This document shows, piece by piece, positions 54,658 to 63,143 of a stretch of DNA of 64,000 bases. Source of the stretch: a beta proteobacterium AAP65 (GTDB lineage Bacteria > Pseudomonadota > Gammaproteobacteria > Burkholderiales > Burkholderiaceae_C); assembly GCA_001295865.1 (NCBI GenBank), contig LJHW01000037.1, forward strand, positions 1 to 64,000, given 5' to 3'. The position numbers were made by a program, and so were the translations under genes. Every line of letters begins with the position of its first letter. Position 1 is the first letter of the stretch. The notes under the pieces were generated by a model. The model saw nothing but the letters and a program-made list of their open reading frames with translations. It searched no databases and was not told the origin of the DNA.

Positions 54658-55554
54658 TCACTGGCCCTTGGCGGCGGCGACTTGCGCAGCCACTTCGGCG
54701 GCGAAGTCGTCGACCTTCTTCTCGATGCCCTCGCCCACCACGTAGAGCGTGAAGCCCTTGGCGGTGGTGTTCGTGCTCTTGAGGTACTGGCCCACGGTCT
54801 GCTTGCCGTCGGCGGCCTTCACGAAAACCTGGTCGAGCAGCGAAACTTCCTTGAGGAACTTCTGCACCGAGCCGTCGACCATCTTGGCCACGATCTCGGC
54901 GGGCTTGCCGCTCTCGGCAGCCTTCTCGGCGGCGATCTTGCGCTCCTTCTCCACCAGCTCGGCCGGCACTTCGGCCGACGAGAGGGCAGCGGGCTTCATC
55001 GCGGCGATGTGCATGGCGGCGTCCTTGGCGGCGACGTCGCTGCCTTCGAACTCCACCACCACGCCGATGCGCGTGCCGTGCAGGTAGTGGGCGAGCTGGC
55101 CACCGCCGGCGTAACGCTGGAAGCGGCGGATGGACATGTTCTCGCCGATCTTGCCGATCAGGCCCTTGCGCACGTCTTCCACGGTCGGGCCGAAGCCGTC
55201 TTGCGTCAGCGCCAGCGCGCCCACGGCGGCCACGTCGGCCGGGCCGTGCTCGGCGATCAGCTGGGCCACGGCCTTGGCGAAGGCCAGGAAAGAATCGTTC
55301 TTGGTGACGAAGTCGGTCTCGCAGTTGACCTCGACCACGGCACCCACGTTGCCGTTCACGGCAGCGGCGATCACGCCTTCGGCGGTGACACGGGCAGCGG
55401 CCTTGCCGGCCTTGTTGCCCAGCTTGACGCGCAGGATCTCCTCAGCGCGCACGGCGTCGCCGTCGGCTTCGGTCAGCGCCTTCTTGCATTCCATCATCGG
55501 CGCGTCGGTCTTGGCGCGCAGCTCGGCCACCATGCTTGCAGTGATTGCGGGCAT
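54658..55554 (-). CDS. tsf: Elongation factor Ts
   Basis: Nucleotide-exchange factor for EF-Tu, 298 residues. [20 protein letters not shown] and [19 protein letters not shown] are signatures. The start is decided by spacing: GGAG stands six bases before the ATG at 55554, whereas the ATG at 55560 touches it directly. Confidence 0.98.
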   Translation of the reverse strand: MPAITASMVAELRAKTDAPMMECKKALTEADGDAVRAEEILRVKLGNKAGKAAARVTAEGVIAAAVNGNVGAVVEVNCETDFVTKNDSFLAFAKAVAQLIAEHGPADVAAVGALALTQDGFGPTVEDVRKGLIGKIGENMSIRRFQRYAGGGQLAHYLHGTRIGVVVEFEGSDVAAKDAAMHIAAMKPAALSSAEVPAELVEKERKIAAEKAAESGKPAEIVAKMVDGSVQKFLKEVSLLDQVFVKAADGKQTVGQYLKSTNTTAKGFTLYVVGEGIEKKVDDFAAEVAAQVAAAKGQ

Positions 55555-55608
55555 CGTCATCTCCAATGAATTCGGGGGGCTGCGGCGCGCAAAAGCGCCC
55601 GCCAGCAC

Positions 55609-55638
55609 GAAAAACACCGCGCCGCCAGGGCGCGGTGT
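55609..55638 (-). terminator. Intrinsic terminator/attenuator between rpsB and tsf
   Basis: A ten-base perfect stem (ACACCGCGCC / GGCGCGGTGT) with a five-base loop is followed by five T on the minus strand, 17 bases after the rpsB stop. Such an attenuator between rpsB and tsf would lower tsf relative to rpsB transcription. Confidence 0.7.
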
Positions 55639-55654
55639 GTCAGGTCAGGCCCGA

Positions 55655-56401
55655 TCAGGCCTCTTCGTTGACTTCGACGAACTCGTCGCCGGCGGCCGAG
55701 ACGGCCTGCACCACTTCGTTCGTGGCGTTGGCGCGGCCTTCCAGCACGGCGTCGGCCACCGCCTTGGCGTACAGCGCCACGGCCTTGGCCGAGTCGTCGT
55801 TGCCGGGGATGACGTAGTCGATGCCGATGGGCGAGTGGTTGGTGTCGACGATGCCGATCACCGGGATGCCCAGCTTCTTGGCTTCGGCCACCGCAATCTT
55901 GTGGTAGCCGACGTCGATGACGAACATCGCATCAGGCAGCGCAGCCATGTCCTGGATGCCGCCGATGTCCTTCTCGAGCTTGACCAGCTCGCGATCGAAC
56001 AGCAGGGCTTCCTTCTTGATCATGGCGTCGGTGCCGGCCTCTTTGGTGGCCTGCATGTCCTTCAGCTTCTTCAGGCTGCCCTTGACCGTCTTGAAGTTGG
56101 TCATCATGCCGCCGAGCCAACGCTGGTCGACGTAGGGCATGCCGGCGCGCTGGGCTTCCATCGCGATCACTTCGCGGGCCTGGCGCTTGGTGCCGATCAT
56201 CAGGATGGTGCCGCGCTTGGCCGACAGCTGGCGCACGAACTTCATCGCTTCCTCGAAGAGCGGCTGCGTCTTCTCGAGGTTGATGATGTGGATCTTGTTG
56301 CGATGGCCGTAGATGTACGGGGCCATCTTGGGGTTCCAGAAGCGGGTTTGGTGTCCGAAATGGACGCCAGCTTCCAGCATTTCGCGCATGGAGACAGTCA
56401 T
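55655..56401 (-). CDS. rpsB: 30S ribosomal protein S2
   Basis: Small-subunit protein, 248 residues. [36 protein letters not shown] and [20 protein letters not shown] are conserved. ATG at 56401 has GGAG seven bases upstream. First gene of the long minus-strand run. Confidence 0.98.
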   Translation of the reverse strand: MTVSMREMLEAGVHFGHQTRFWNPKMAPYIYGHRNKIHIINLEKTQPLFEEAMKFVRQLSAKRGTILMIGTKRQAREVIAMEAQRAGMPYVDQRWLGGMMTNFKTVKGSLKKLKDMQATKEAGTDAMIKKEALLFDRELVKLEKDIGGIQDMAALPDAMFVIDVGYHKIAVAEAKKLGIPVIGIVDTNHSPIGIDYVIPGNDDSAKAVALYAKAVADAVLEGRANATNEVVQAVSAAGDEFVEVNEEA

Positions 56402-56754
56402 GAGAACTCCGAAGGTTGTGTCTAGAATCCCGGCCGCTTGATCACCTGCGGAAACGGCTGTTTCACAGCCGTCACAACGGACAGGCGACACCTTGGTGGA
56501 ACCGGGTTCGCGATTGAATCGCCCGACTTGCCGACACCGCGTGGCCCGTCACTTCAAGCCGCTGTGCAAGCCGGCTGGCCGTGATGGTCTGCATGTCGAA
56601 CCGCAGTCTTGCGGAGCGGCGTGGCCACCCCCCAAACAGAACCTGCATCGAGGCAAAACCCAATGATTCTAGCACGCGCCCAAGCCGTGCCTGCCAGCCT
56701 TGCCGCCCCCTGCCGCGGCGGCGCCCGCCCCGGCGCAGCCACGGGGGCCTGAAC
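56402..56754. other. Divergent gap between rpsB and the oxidoreductase gene
   Basis: No gene is supported in these 353 bases. The rpsB side holds a perfect hairpin ACGGCTGT-TTC-ACAGCCGT (56454-56472), about 53 bases before the start, and a poor -10 candidate. The other side has no clear promoter; short frames here lack ribosome sites and conserved content. Confidence 0.5.
56454..56472 (-). promoter_or_regulatory. Perfect 8-bp hairpin upstream of rpsB
   Basis: ACGGCTGT and ACAGCCGT flank a three-base loop. It may be an operator, or lie in the rpsB leader, where S2-binding structures occur in other proteobacteria. No T run follows on either strand, so it is not a terminator. Confidence 0.45.
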
Positions 56755-57981
56755 TTGCGCATCGCCATCGTCGGCGCCGGCATCGTCGGCGTCACCACCG
56801 CCTTTGAACTGGCCACGGGCGGCCACGAGGTCACCGTCTTCGAGCGCCGCAGCAGCGTGGCCCCGCTGGCCAGCTTCGCCAACGGCGGCCTCATCGCCCC
56901 CACCCTGCTGGCGCCCTGGGGCCTGGCCGGCGCTGCTTGGCAGCGCCCTCAGCTGCGCGGCGTGGCTGCTTGGGCCCACCTGCCCTGGTTGTGGCAGGCC
57001 TGGCGCACTCGCCGGCCGGCTGCCGTGGCAGCGCAGGCGCAGGCGCTGCAGTCGCTCGGGCAGTTCAGCAAACAACGCCTGCTGGCGCTGGCGCAGGCGC
57101 TGCGCCTGGAGTTCGAGCAGACCCCCGGCTGCCTGCTGCTGCTGCGCACCGAACGCGAACTGAAGGCCGTGCAGCCGCTGCTGGCCCGCCTGCGCGACAG
57201 CGGCGTGGCCCACGAACTGGCCGATGCCGCCCGCTGCCGCGCCCTGGAGCCCGGCCTGCACGAAGGCACGCCGCTGCACGCGGGGCTGCACCTGGCACAG
57301 GATGGCGCCGGCAACTGCCGCCAGTTCGCCCACCTGATGAAGGCCGAGGCCCAGCGCCTGGGCGCGAAGTTCCGCTTCGACACCCCGGTGCGGGCCCTGA
57401 AGCCGGGCAAGCCGGCCACGGTGGTGCCCGCGACGGGCGAAGCCGAGAGCTTCGATGCCATCGTGGTCTGCGCCGGTACCGAAGCCGCACCGCTGCTGAC
57501 CCGTGCCGGCGTGCGGCTGCCGCTGGTGGCGGTGCACGGCTACACCGTGACGGCGCCGCTGCGCCATGTCGACGGCCTGCCGCCTCCGGGGCCGCGAGCG
57601 ACGCTGATCGACAGCCGCGAGCAGATCACCATGACCCGACTGGGCCAGCGCGTGCGCGTCAGCGGCCTGAACGAACTGGGAGGCGATGCCACCGAGGTGG
57701 CGCTGGCCCCGCTGCGCCGCCTCTACCGGGCGCTTGACGAGTGGTTCCCGGGTGCCGTGCTCGAACGCGGCGCGCAGCACTGGAAGGGCGCGCGCGCCCT
57801 GCTGCCCGACGGCTGCCCGGTGCTGGGCGCCAGCGGCCAGCCGGGGCTGTGGCTCAACCTCGGCCACGGCCACCACGGCTGGGCCCTGGCCAGCGGCTCG
57901 GCACGCGTGCTGGCAGAGCTGGTCGCAGGTCGCGAAGCACCGCTGGACGTGCAAGCCCTCGGGCTGCAGCGGCTGCGTTGA
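56755..57981 (+). CDS. FAD-dependent D-amino-acid dehydrogenase-like oxidoreductase
   Basis: A DAO/DadA-fold flavoenzyme of 408 residues. It opens LRIAIVGAGIVGVTTAFELA, the FAD-binding Rossmann motif, from a TTG start at 56755; upstream in-frame codons have no conserved content. Other DadA-like text: SFANGGLIAP (about 43-52), VVCAGTEAAPLL and LNLGHGHHGWALASGSARVL near the end. Substrate probably a D-amino acid or glycine derivative, with electrons passed to the respiratory chain. There is no alanine racemase gene beside it, so I leave the symbol blank. It is followed 65 bases later by the NAD(P)HX repair gene. Confidence 0.8.
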   Translation: MRIAIVGAGIVGVTTAFELATGGHEVTVFERRSSVAPLASFANGGLIAPTLLAPWGLAGAAWQRPQLRGVAAWAHLPWLWQAWRTRRPAAVAAQAQALQSLGQFSKQRLLALAQALRLEFEQTPGCLLLLRTERELKAVQPLLARLRDSGVAHELADAARCRALEPGLHEGTPLHAGLHLAQDGAGNCRQFAHLMKAEAQRLGAKFRFDTPVRALKPGKPATVVPATGEAESFDAIVVCAGTEAAPLLTRAGVRLPLVAVHGYTVTAPLRHVDGLPPPGPRATLIDSREQITMTRLGQRVRVSGLNELGGDATEVALAPLRRLYRALDEWFPGAVLERGAQHWKGARALLPDGCPVLGASGQPGLWLNLGHGHHGWALASGSARVLAELVAGREAPLDVQALGLQRLR

Positions 57982-58046
57982 AGCGGCCTGACTGAAGACC
58001 TGTTGCCGGCGCCGGTGTTGCCCGGGTGCGGCGCAGAATGCACCGC

Positions 58047-59606
58047 ATGAGCACACCGACAGCGCCACTGCACGTGCACGCCTGCAACGGCCCCTGGCCG
58101 CTGCACGGCGCTGCGGCCTCACAGGCCCTTGAACGTGCAGCACTGGGCAGGGCCGCGCCCATGGCGCTGATGGAGGCCGCCGGCCTGGCGGTGGCACGGC
58201 TGGCACTGGCCCTGGCGCCGCACGCAAGGCGCGTGGTGGTCTGGGCCGGGCCGGGCAACAACGGTGGAGACGGGCTGGTCGCGGCGCGCCTGCTGCATGC
58301 GGCCGGCAAGGCCGTGCAGGTGTGGCTGCTGGCCGCGCCCGAGGCCCTGCCGCCCGATGCCCACGAGGCCTGGCAGCGCGCGCACACCGCCGGCGTGTGG
58401 ATGGCCCCACCGCCCACCCTGGCCGATGGGTCGATGGCGGTGCACACCGGCAGCGCCGACACGCTGCACATCGATGCCCTGCTCGGCCTGGGCCTGCGGC
58501 GCGCGCCCACGGGCACGGTGGCGCACGCCATCGCGGCGCTGAACGCGGCCGCCGCGCAGGGCGCGCAGGTCCTGGCGGTCGATCTGCCTTCGGGCCTGCA
58601 CCCCGACACGGGCCAACCCATGGCCTGCGCTGACGGCGCCGCCGCGGCCGCGGTGCAGGCCACACACACGCTTTCGCTGCTCACGCTGAAGCCCGGCTTG
58701 TTCACGGGCCAGGGCCGCGACCATGCCGGCCAGGTGTGGCTGCACCGCCTGGGCGTGACCGCGGCCATCGCGGACGGCGTGCTCAGCGGCCCGCCGGCCT
58801 GGGCCGCCCGCCCGCACGCCCACCACAAAGGCAGCCATGGCGACGTGGCCGTGGTGGGCGGCGCACCCGGCATGACGGGTGCGGCCTGGCTCGCGGCCGC
58901 CGCGGCCCAGGCGGCCGGTGCCGGGCGCGTGTTCTGCAGCCCGCTCGACCCGGCGGCCTCGCTGCTCGACGCCGCCCACCCGGCCTTGATGGGCCGCAGC
59001 GCCTGGTGGTTGTCAGCGGCCGAAACCTTGGCGGCCACCACCGTGGCCTGCGGCTGCGGCGGCGGCCAGGCCGTGCACGAAGCGCTGCCGCCGCTGCTGG
59101 CCAGCGCCCAGCGGCTGGTGCTGGATGCCGATGCGCTGAACGCCATCGCGGCCGATGCCGCCTTGCAAGCCCAGTTGCAGGCCCGCGCGCCACGGGCCCT
59201 GCAGACGCTGCTGACGCCGCACCCGCTGGAGGCCGCGCGCCTGCTTGGCTGCAGCACCGCCGAGGTGCAGGCCGACAGGGTGGCCGCAGCACAGGCGCTG
59301 GCGGCGCGTTATGGCGCGGCAGTCGTGTTGAAAGGCTCGGGCAGCGTCATTGCCGCCCCCGGCGCCCTGCCCTGCATCAACCCCACCGGCAACGCCGCGC
59401 TGGCCAGCGCGGGCACGGGCGACGTGCTGGCCGGCTGGGCCGCCGGGCTGTGGGCGCAGGCGCCGCAAAGACCCGTGCACGAACTCGCGTGCGACGCCGT
59501 CTGGCAACACGGCCACGCGGCCGATCTGCACACTGCCGCGGCCCGCGGTGCGCCCTTGCGCGCCGAAGCCTTGATCGAAGCACTGGCGCAGCGCGCGCTC
59601 GGCTGA
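58047..59606 (+). CDS. nnr: Bifunctional NAD(P)H-hydrate epimerase/dehydratase
   Basis: Repairs hydrated NAD(P)H: the N-terminal domain (about 15-215) epimerises and the C-terminal domain (about 230-519) dehydrates with ADP. N-terminal motif: WAGPGNNGGDGLVAARLL; C-terminal motifs: HHKGSHGDVAVVGGAPGMTG and the nucleotide site NAALASAGTGDVLAGWAAG. The start may be the ATG at 58047 or 58038. It is convergent with the MarR gene, with 19 bases between the stops. Confidence 0.92.
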   Translation: MSTPTAPLHVHACNGPWPLHGAAASQALERAALGRAAPMALMEAAGLAVARLALALAPHARRVVVWAGPGNNGGDGLVAARLLHAAGKAVQVWLLAAPEALPPDAHEAWQRAHTAGVWMAPPPTLADGSMAVHTGSADTLHIDALLGLGLRRAPTGTVAHAIAALNAAAAQGAQVLAVDLPSGLHPDTGQPMACADGAAAAAVQATHTLSLLTLKPGLFTGQGRDHAGQVWLHRLGVTAAIADGVLSGPPAWAARPHAHHKGSHGDVAVVGGAPGMTGAAWLAAAAAQAAGAGRVFCSPLDPAASLLDAAHPALMGRSAWWLSAAETLAATTVACGCGGGQAVHEALPPLLASAQRLVLDADALNAIAADAALQAQLQARAPRALQTLLTPHPLEAARLLGCSTAEVQADRVAAAQALAARYGAAVVLKGSGSVIAAPGALPCINPTGNAALASAGTGDVLAGWAAGLWAQAPQRPVHELACDAVWQHGHAADLHTAAARGAPLRAEALIEALAQRALG

Positions 59607-59625
59607 AGCGCGAGCTCGGCCGGCC

Positions 59626-60111
59626 TCAGCGCGCGCATCCGCGCGCCAGTTTCTGCAGCAGTTCGGCCAGCATCACGCGCTCGCCGGGGCTCAGGTGCGC
59701 CAGCGCCTCGGCTTCGCCCGCCACCAGGCTCTGCGTAGCGCGGCCCACCAGCACCAGGCCGTCGGCGGTGGCGCGCAACTCGTGCGACCGTTTGTCGCTG
59801 GCGCTGGGCGTGCGCTGCACCAGGCCCCGCGCCACGAGGCGCTCGACCCACATCGTGATGTTCGGCTTGGTGACCGACAAGGCCTTGGCCAGCCGCACCG
59901 ACGAGCAGCCCGGGTTCTCGCTGATGAGGTGCAGCACGGTGTACTCCACCGGGCGCAGGTCGTGCGTGTCGCCGACCTGGCACATGAAGACCCGCATGCA
60001 CACCACCGAGGCCTGCGCCAGCTGGTAGCCCAGCACCTGGCGCAGGCCTGCAGCGCCCAGGTGGCCGGCGGGTGTTTCGTCAGCGATGGCGTTCAGGCGG
60101 CTCTTGGGCAT
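59626..60111 (-). CDS. MarR-family transcriptional regulator
   Basis: A dimeric winged-helix repressor, 161 residues. The recognition region is SSVRLAKALSVTKPNITMWV, the wing LVQRTPSASDKRSHELRATA. It diverges from the feruloyl-CoA synthase gene, and hydroxycinnamate genes are often controlled by MarR proteins that release DNA on binding the CoA thioester. An operator candidate lies in the shared gap (60231-60249). Confidence 0.88.
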   Translation of the reverse strand: MPKSRLNAIADETPAGHLGAAGLRQVLGYQLAQASVVCMRVFMCQVGDTHDLRPVEYTVLHLISENPGCSSVRLAKALSVTKPNITMWVERLVARGLVQRTPSASDKRSHELRATADGLVLVGRATQSLVAGEAEALAHLSPGERVMLAELLQKLARGCAR

Positions 60112-60230
60112 GGGCGGCGCGTCGTGGCAGGAAATGGATGGCGCTCACGGCACAGCGGGCTCGGCATGCCGGCGATGCTAGCGACATGCCAGAGCACACC
60201 ACGCCCGCGCGCCGCGGGAAAACCCGATAT

Positions 60231-60249
60231 TGGTTCACAAACTGAACTA
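60231..60249. promoter_or_regulatory. Palindromic MarR operator candidate
   Basis: TGGTTCA-CAAAC-TGAACTA is an imperfect inverted repeat with arms GTTCA (60233-60237) and TGAAC (60243-60247), the size MarR dimers bind. It overlaps a possible promoter, TTGGTT and TAGCAT with a 16-base gap (60230-60257), so binding would block transcription of the synthase. Confidence 0.55.
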
Positions 60250-60265
60250 TCTAGCATCGCCGTCC

Positions 60266-62152
60266 ATGACTATGCCCTCTCTGTTCGGCGGCTGCCTGCA
60301 TGCCGAGATCGAACACCGCGCCGACGGTAGCGTGCTGCTGCGCGCCACCGAGCCGCTGCAGCCCCACGCCCTGCGCCTGAGCGACCGCCTGCGCGAGCAC
60401 GCCGAACGTGGCCCCGACCGCGTGTTCGCTGCGCGCCGCGCCGGCGGCCACGGGCCCTGGGTCACGGTCACGTATGCGCAGATGCTGCAGCGCGCGCAAG
60501 CCGTGGGGCAGTGGCTGCTGGACCAGGGGCTGTCGGCCGAGCGGCCGGTGGCCATCCTCTCTGACAACGATCTCGAACACCTCACGCTGAGCCTGGGCGC
60601 GATGTGGGTGGGTGTGCCTTTTGTGCCGGTGTCGCCCGCCTATTCGCTGGTGTCGCAAGACTTCGCCAAGCTGCGCCACATCCTGGACGTCACCACGCCG
60701 GGCCTCGTGTTCGCGGCCACGCCGGCCTACCGCCGCGCCATCGAAGCCGTGGCGCCCGCCGATGCCTGCGTGGTGATGCCCGACGAGGCCGTGGCCGATA
60801 TCGGCGGCCCCACACTCGGCGGCCGCCCCTTGCACGCCTTTTCGGCGCTGCTTTCCACGCCGCCTGGCCCGGCCGCTGCGGCTGCGCACGCGGCCACCGG
60901 GCCCGACACCATCATCAAGTTCCTCTTCACCTCGGGCAGCACCAAGGCGCCCAAGGGTGTGATCAACACGCACCGCATGGTCTGCGCCAACCAGCAGATG
61001 CTGCGCCAGACCCTGGCCTTCGTGGCCGACGAGCCGCCGGTGCTGGTCGACTGGCTGCCCTGGAACCACACCTTCGGCGGCAACCACAACGTGGGCCTCG
61101 TGCTGCACAACGGCGGCACGCTCTACATCGACGAAGGCAAGCCCACGCCCAAGGGCATGGCGCAGACGCTGGCCAACCTGCGCGAGATCGCGCCGACGAT
61201 GTACTTCAACGTGCCCAAGGGCTTTGAAGAACTGGCCACCGCGATGGAGGCCGACGCCGCGCTGCGCAGCACCTTCTTCAGCCGCGTGCGCTGCTTCATG
61301 TACGCCGGCGCCGGGCTCTCGCAGGCGGTGTGGAACCGCATCGATGCGCTTGCCGTGGCCGCGCGCGGTGAGCGGGTGCCGATGATCACCGGCCTGGGCA
61401 TGACCGAGACCGCGCCTTCGTGCATGTTCGCCGTAGGCAGCGAGGTGCGCTCGGGCCACATCGGCCTGCCCTGCCCCGGCGTGACGGTGAAGCTGGTGCC
61501 CAATGCCGAGGACAGCGGCAAGACCGAAGTGCGCTTCCACGGCCCCAACGTGATGCCCGGCTACTGGCGCGCGCCGCAGCAGACGGCCGAGGCCTTCGAC
61601 GCCGAGGGCTACTACCGCACCGGCGATGCCGTGGTGTGGATAGACCCCACCCAGCCGCAGCGCGGCCTGGCCTTCGACGGCCGCATCGCCGAAGACTTCA
61701 AGCTCAGCAGCGGCACCTTCGTGAGCGTGGGGCCGCTGCGCGCGGCCGTCATCGCCGCCGGCGACCCGCTGGTGCAAGACGCTGTGGTGGCCGGCATCGA
61801 CCGCGACGACCTCGGCCTGATGGTCTTTCCGCGCGTGGAAGAAGCGCGCCGGCTCTTCGATCTGGGCGCTGAGCTGGACGCGCAGGCCGTGCTGGAGGCG
61901 CCGCCCGTGGTGGCCTTTTTCCAGGATCTGCTCAACCGCCTGTGGGCCGCCGGCACCGGCAGCGCCAACCGGCCGGCGCGTTTGCTGGTGCTGCACGAGC
62001 CGCCGCACATCGACCGTGGCGAGGTCACCGACAAGGGCAGCATCAACCAGCGCGCTGTGCTGGCGCACCGCGCCGTTCTCGTGGCACACCTGTGGGGCGA
62101 AGCCGCCCCCAGCGCGTTGTTGCCGCCCGTGCTGCGCCCGCAAAGGCCCTGA
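60266..62152 (+). CDS. Feruloyl-CoA synthase
   Basis: Acyl-adenylate-forming ligase that activates ferulate (and related hydroxycinnamates) to the CoA thioester; 628 residues. The ATP motif is FTSGSTKAPKGVINTHRM, with WLPWNHTFGGNHNVG typical of this subfamily, then GLGMTETAP and YYRTGDAVVW. C-terminal FKLSSGTFVSVGPLR also marks feruloyl-CoA synthases. Start ATG at 60266 or 60272. The hydratase/aldolase and vanillin dehydrogenase that should follow are not in the window. Its stop is 19 bases from the convergent vanB stop. Confidence 0.9.
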   Translation: MTMPSLFGGCLHAEIEHRADGSVLLRATEPLQPHALRLSDRLREHAERGPDRVFAARRAGGHGPWVTVTYAQMLQRAQAVGQWLLDQGLSAERPVAILSDNDLEHLTLSLGAMWVGVPFVPVSPAYSLVSQDFAKLRHILDVTTPGLVFAATPAYRRAIEAVAPADACVVMPDEAVADIGGPTLGGRPLHAFSALLSTPPGPAAAAAHAATGPDTIIKFLFTSGSTKAPKGVINTHRMVCANQQMLRQTLAFVADEPPVLVDWLPWNHTFGGNHNVGLVLHNGGTLYIDEGKPTPKGMAQTLANLREIAPTMYFNVPKGFEELATAMEADAALRSTFFSRVRCFMYAGAGLSQAVWNRIDALAVAARGERVPMITGLGMTETAPSCMFAVGSEVRSGHIGLPCPGVTVKLVPNAEDSGKTEVRFHGPNVMPGYWRAPQQTAEAFDAEGYYRTGDAVVWIDPTQPQRGLAFDGRIAEDFKLSSGTFVSVGPLRAAVIAAGDPLVQDAVVAGIDRDDLGLMVFPRVEEARRLFDLGAELDAQAVLEAPPVVAFFQDLLNRLWAAGTGSANRPARLLVLHEPPHIDRGEVTDKGSINQRAVLAHRAVLVAHLWGEAAPSALLPPVLRPQRP

Positions 62153-62171
62153 GGGCAGGCGCCCCGCGGCG

Positions 62172-63143
62172 TCAAAGATCCAGTACCAACGCGGCGCCAC
62201 GGGCGCGTGAACAGCAGGGCAGAAACTGCTCGTTCGCGGCCTGTTCGTCGGGCTCCAGGTACTGGTCGCGGTGTTCGCACTCGCCTTCCAGCACGCGCGT
62301 GAGGCAGGTGCCGCAAATGCCCTGCTCGCAGGACGTGGGCACGAAGATGCCCGCCTCGTTGAGGGCCTGCGCAGCGGACTGCACCGCCGACACCGTCACC
62401 ACGCGCCGGCTGCGCGCCAGACGCAGCTCGAAGGGGCGGTCTGCGGTCGCGCTGGGCGCAGCGGGCACTGCGCCGAAGTGTTCGCAGTGCAGCTGGGCCT
62501 CGGGCCAGCCTTGAACGCGCGCGATGTTCAGCACCGCAGCGATGAAGCCCGCCGGCCCGCACACGTAGAGGTGCTGCCGGGCGGCGGGCGCCGCTAGCAC
62601 AGCCGGCAGATCCAGGCGCTGCGCGGGCGGGCCATCGTCCAGGTGCAACTGCGTGTGCGGCGCCAGCGGGCCCTGCTGCAGGCGATCACGGAAAGCCACC
62701 CGGCCGGCGTGGCGCGCCGCCACGTGCAAGGCAAAAGGTGCGCCACGCGCGGCCAGCGTCTCGGCCATGGCCAGCAGCGGCGTGAGGCCGATGCCGCCAG
62801 CCAGCAGCAGATGCCGGCTGGCGCCTTCAGCCAAGGGGAAGAGGTTGCGCGGCGCGCTGATCAGCAGCTCATCGCCTTCGCTCAAGTGCTCGTGCACCGC
62901 CACCGAGCCGCCGCGCGAAGCTGGCTCGCGCAGCACACCCAGCACGTAACGGCCGGCCTCGGCCGGGTTGTTGCACAGCGAGTACGGGCGTACCAGGCCG
63001 CCGGGCAGGTGCACATCGATGTGGGCGCCAGCGCTGAAGGGGGGCAGCGGCGCACCGCCGGCCGACACCAGTTCCAGCCGGCAGATGTCTTCGGCCTCGC
63101 GAGCCTTGCGCGCCACGCGCACCGGCAGCAGCACAGGGCTCAT
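62172..63143 (-). CDS. vanB: Vanillate O-demethylase reductase subunit
   Basis: Moves electrons from NAD(P)H to VanA; 323 residues. FMN/FAD domain with RPYSLCNNPAEAGRY, a pyridine-nucleotide domain with LLLAGGIGLTPLLAMAETL and YVCGPAGFI, and a C-terminal plant-type [2Fe-2S] domain with CEQGICGTC and a later Cys near FLPCC. The start overlaps the vanA stop as ATGA. Confidence 0.92.
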   Translation of the reverse strand: MSPVLLPVRVARKAREAEDICRLELVSAGGAPLPPFSAGAHIDVHLPGGLVRPYSLCNNPAEAGRYVLGVLREPASRGGSVAVHEHLSEGDELLISAPRNLFPLAEGASRHLLLAGGIGLTPLLAMAETLAARGAPFALHVAARHAGRVAFRDRLQQGPLAPHTQLHLDDGPPAQRLDLPAVLAAPAARQHLYVCGPAGFIAAVLNIARVQGWPEAQLHCEHFGAVPAAPSATADRPFELRLARSRRVVTVSAVQSAAQALNEAGIFVPTSCEQGICGTCLTRVLEGECEHRDQYLEPDEQAANEQFLPCCSRARGAALVLDL

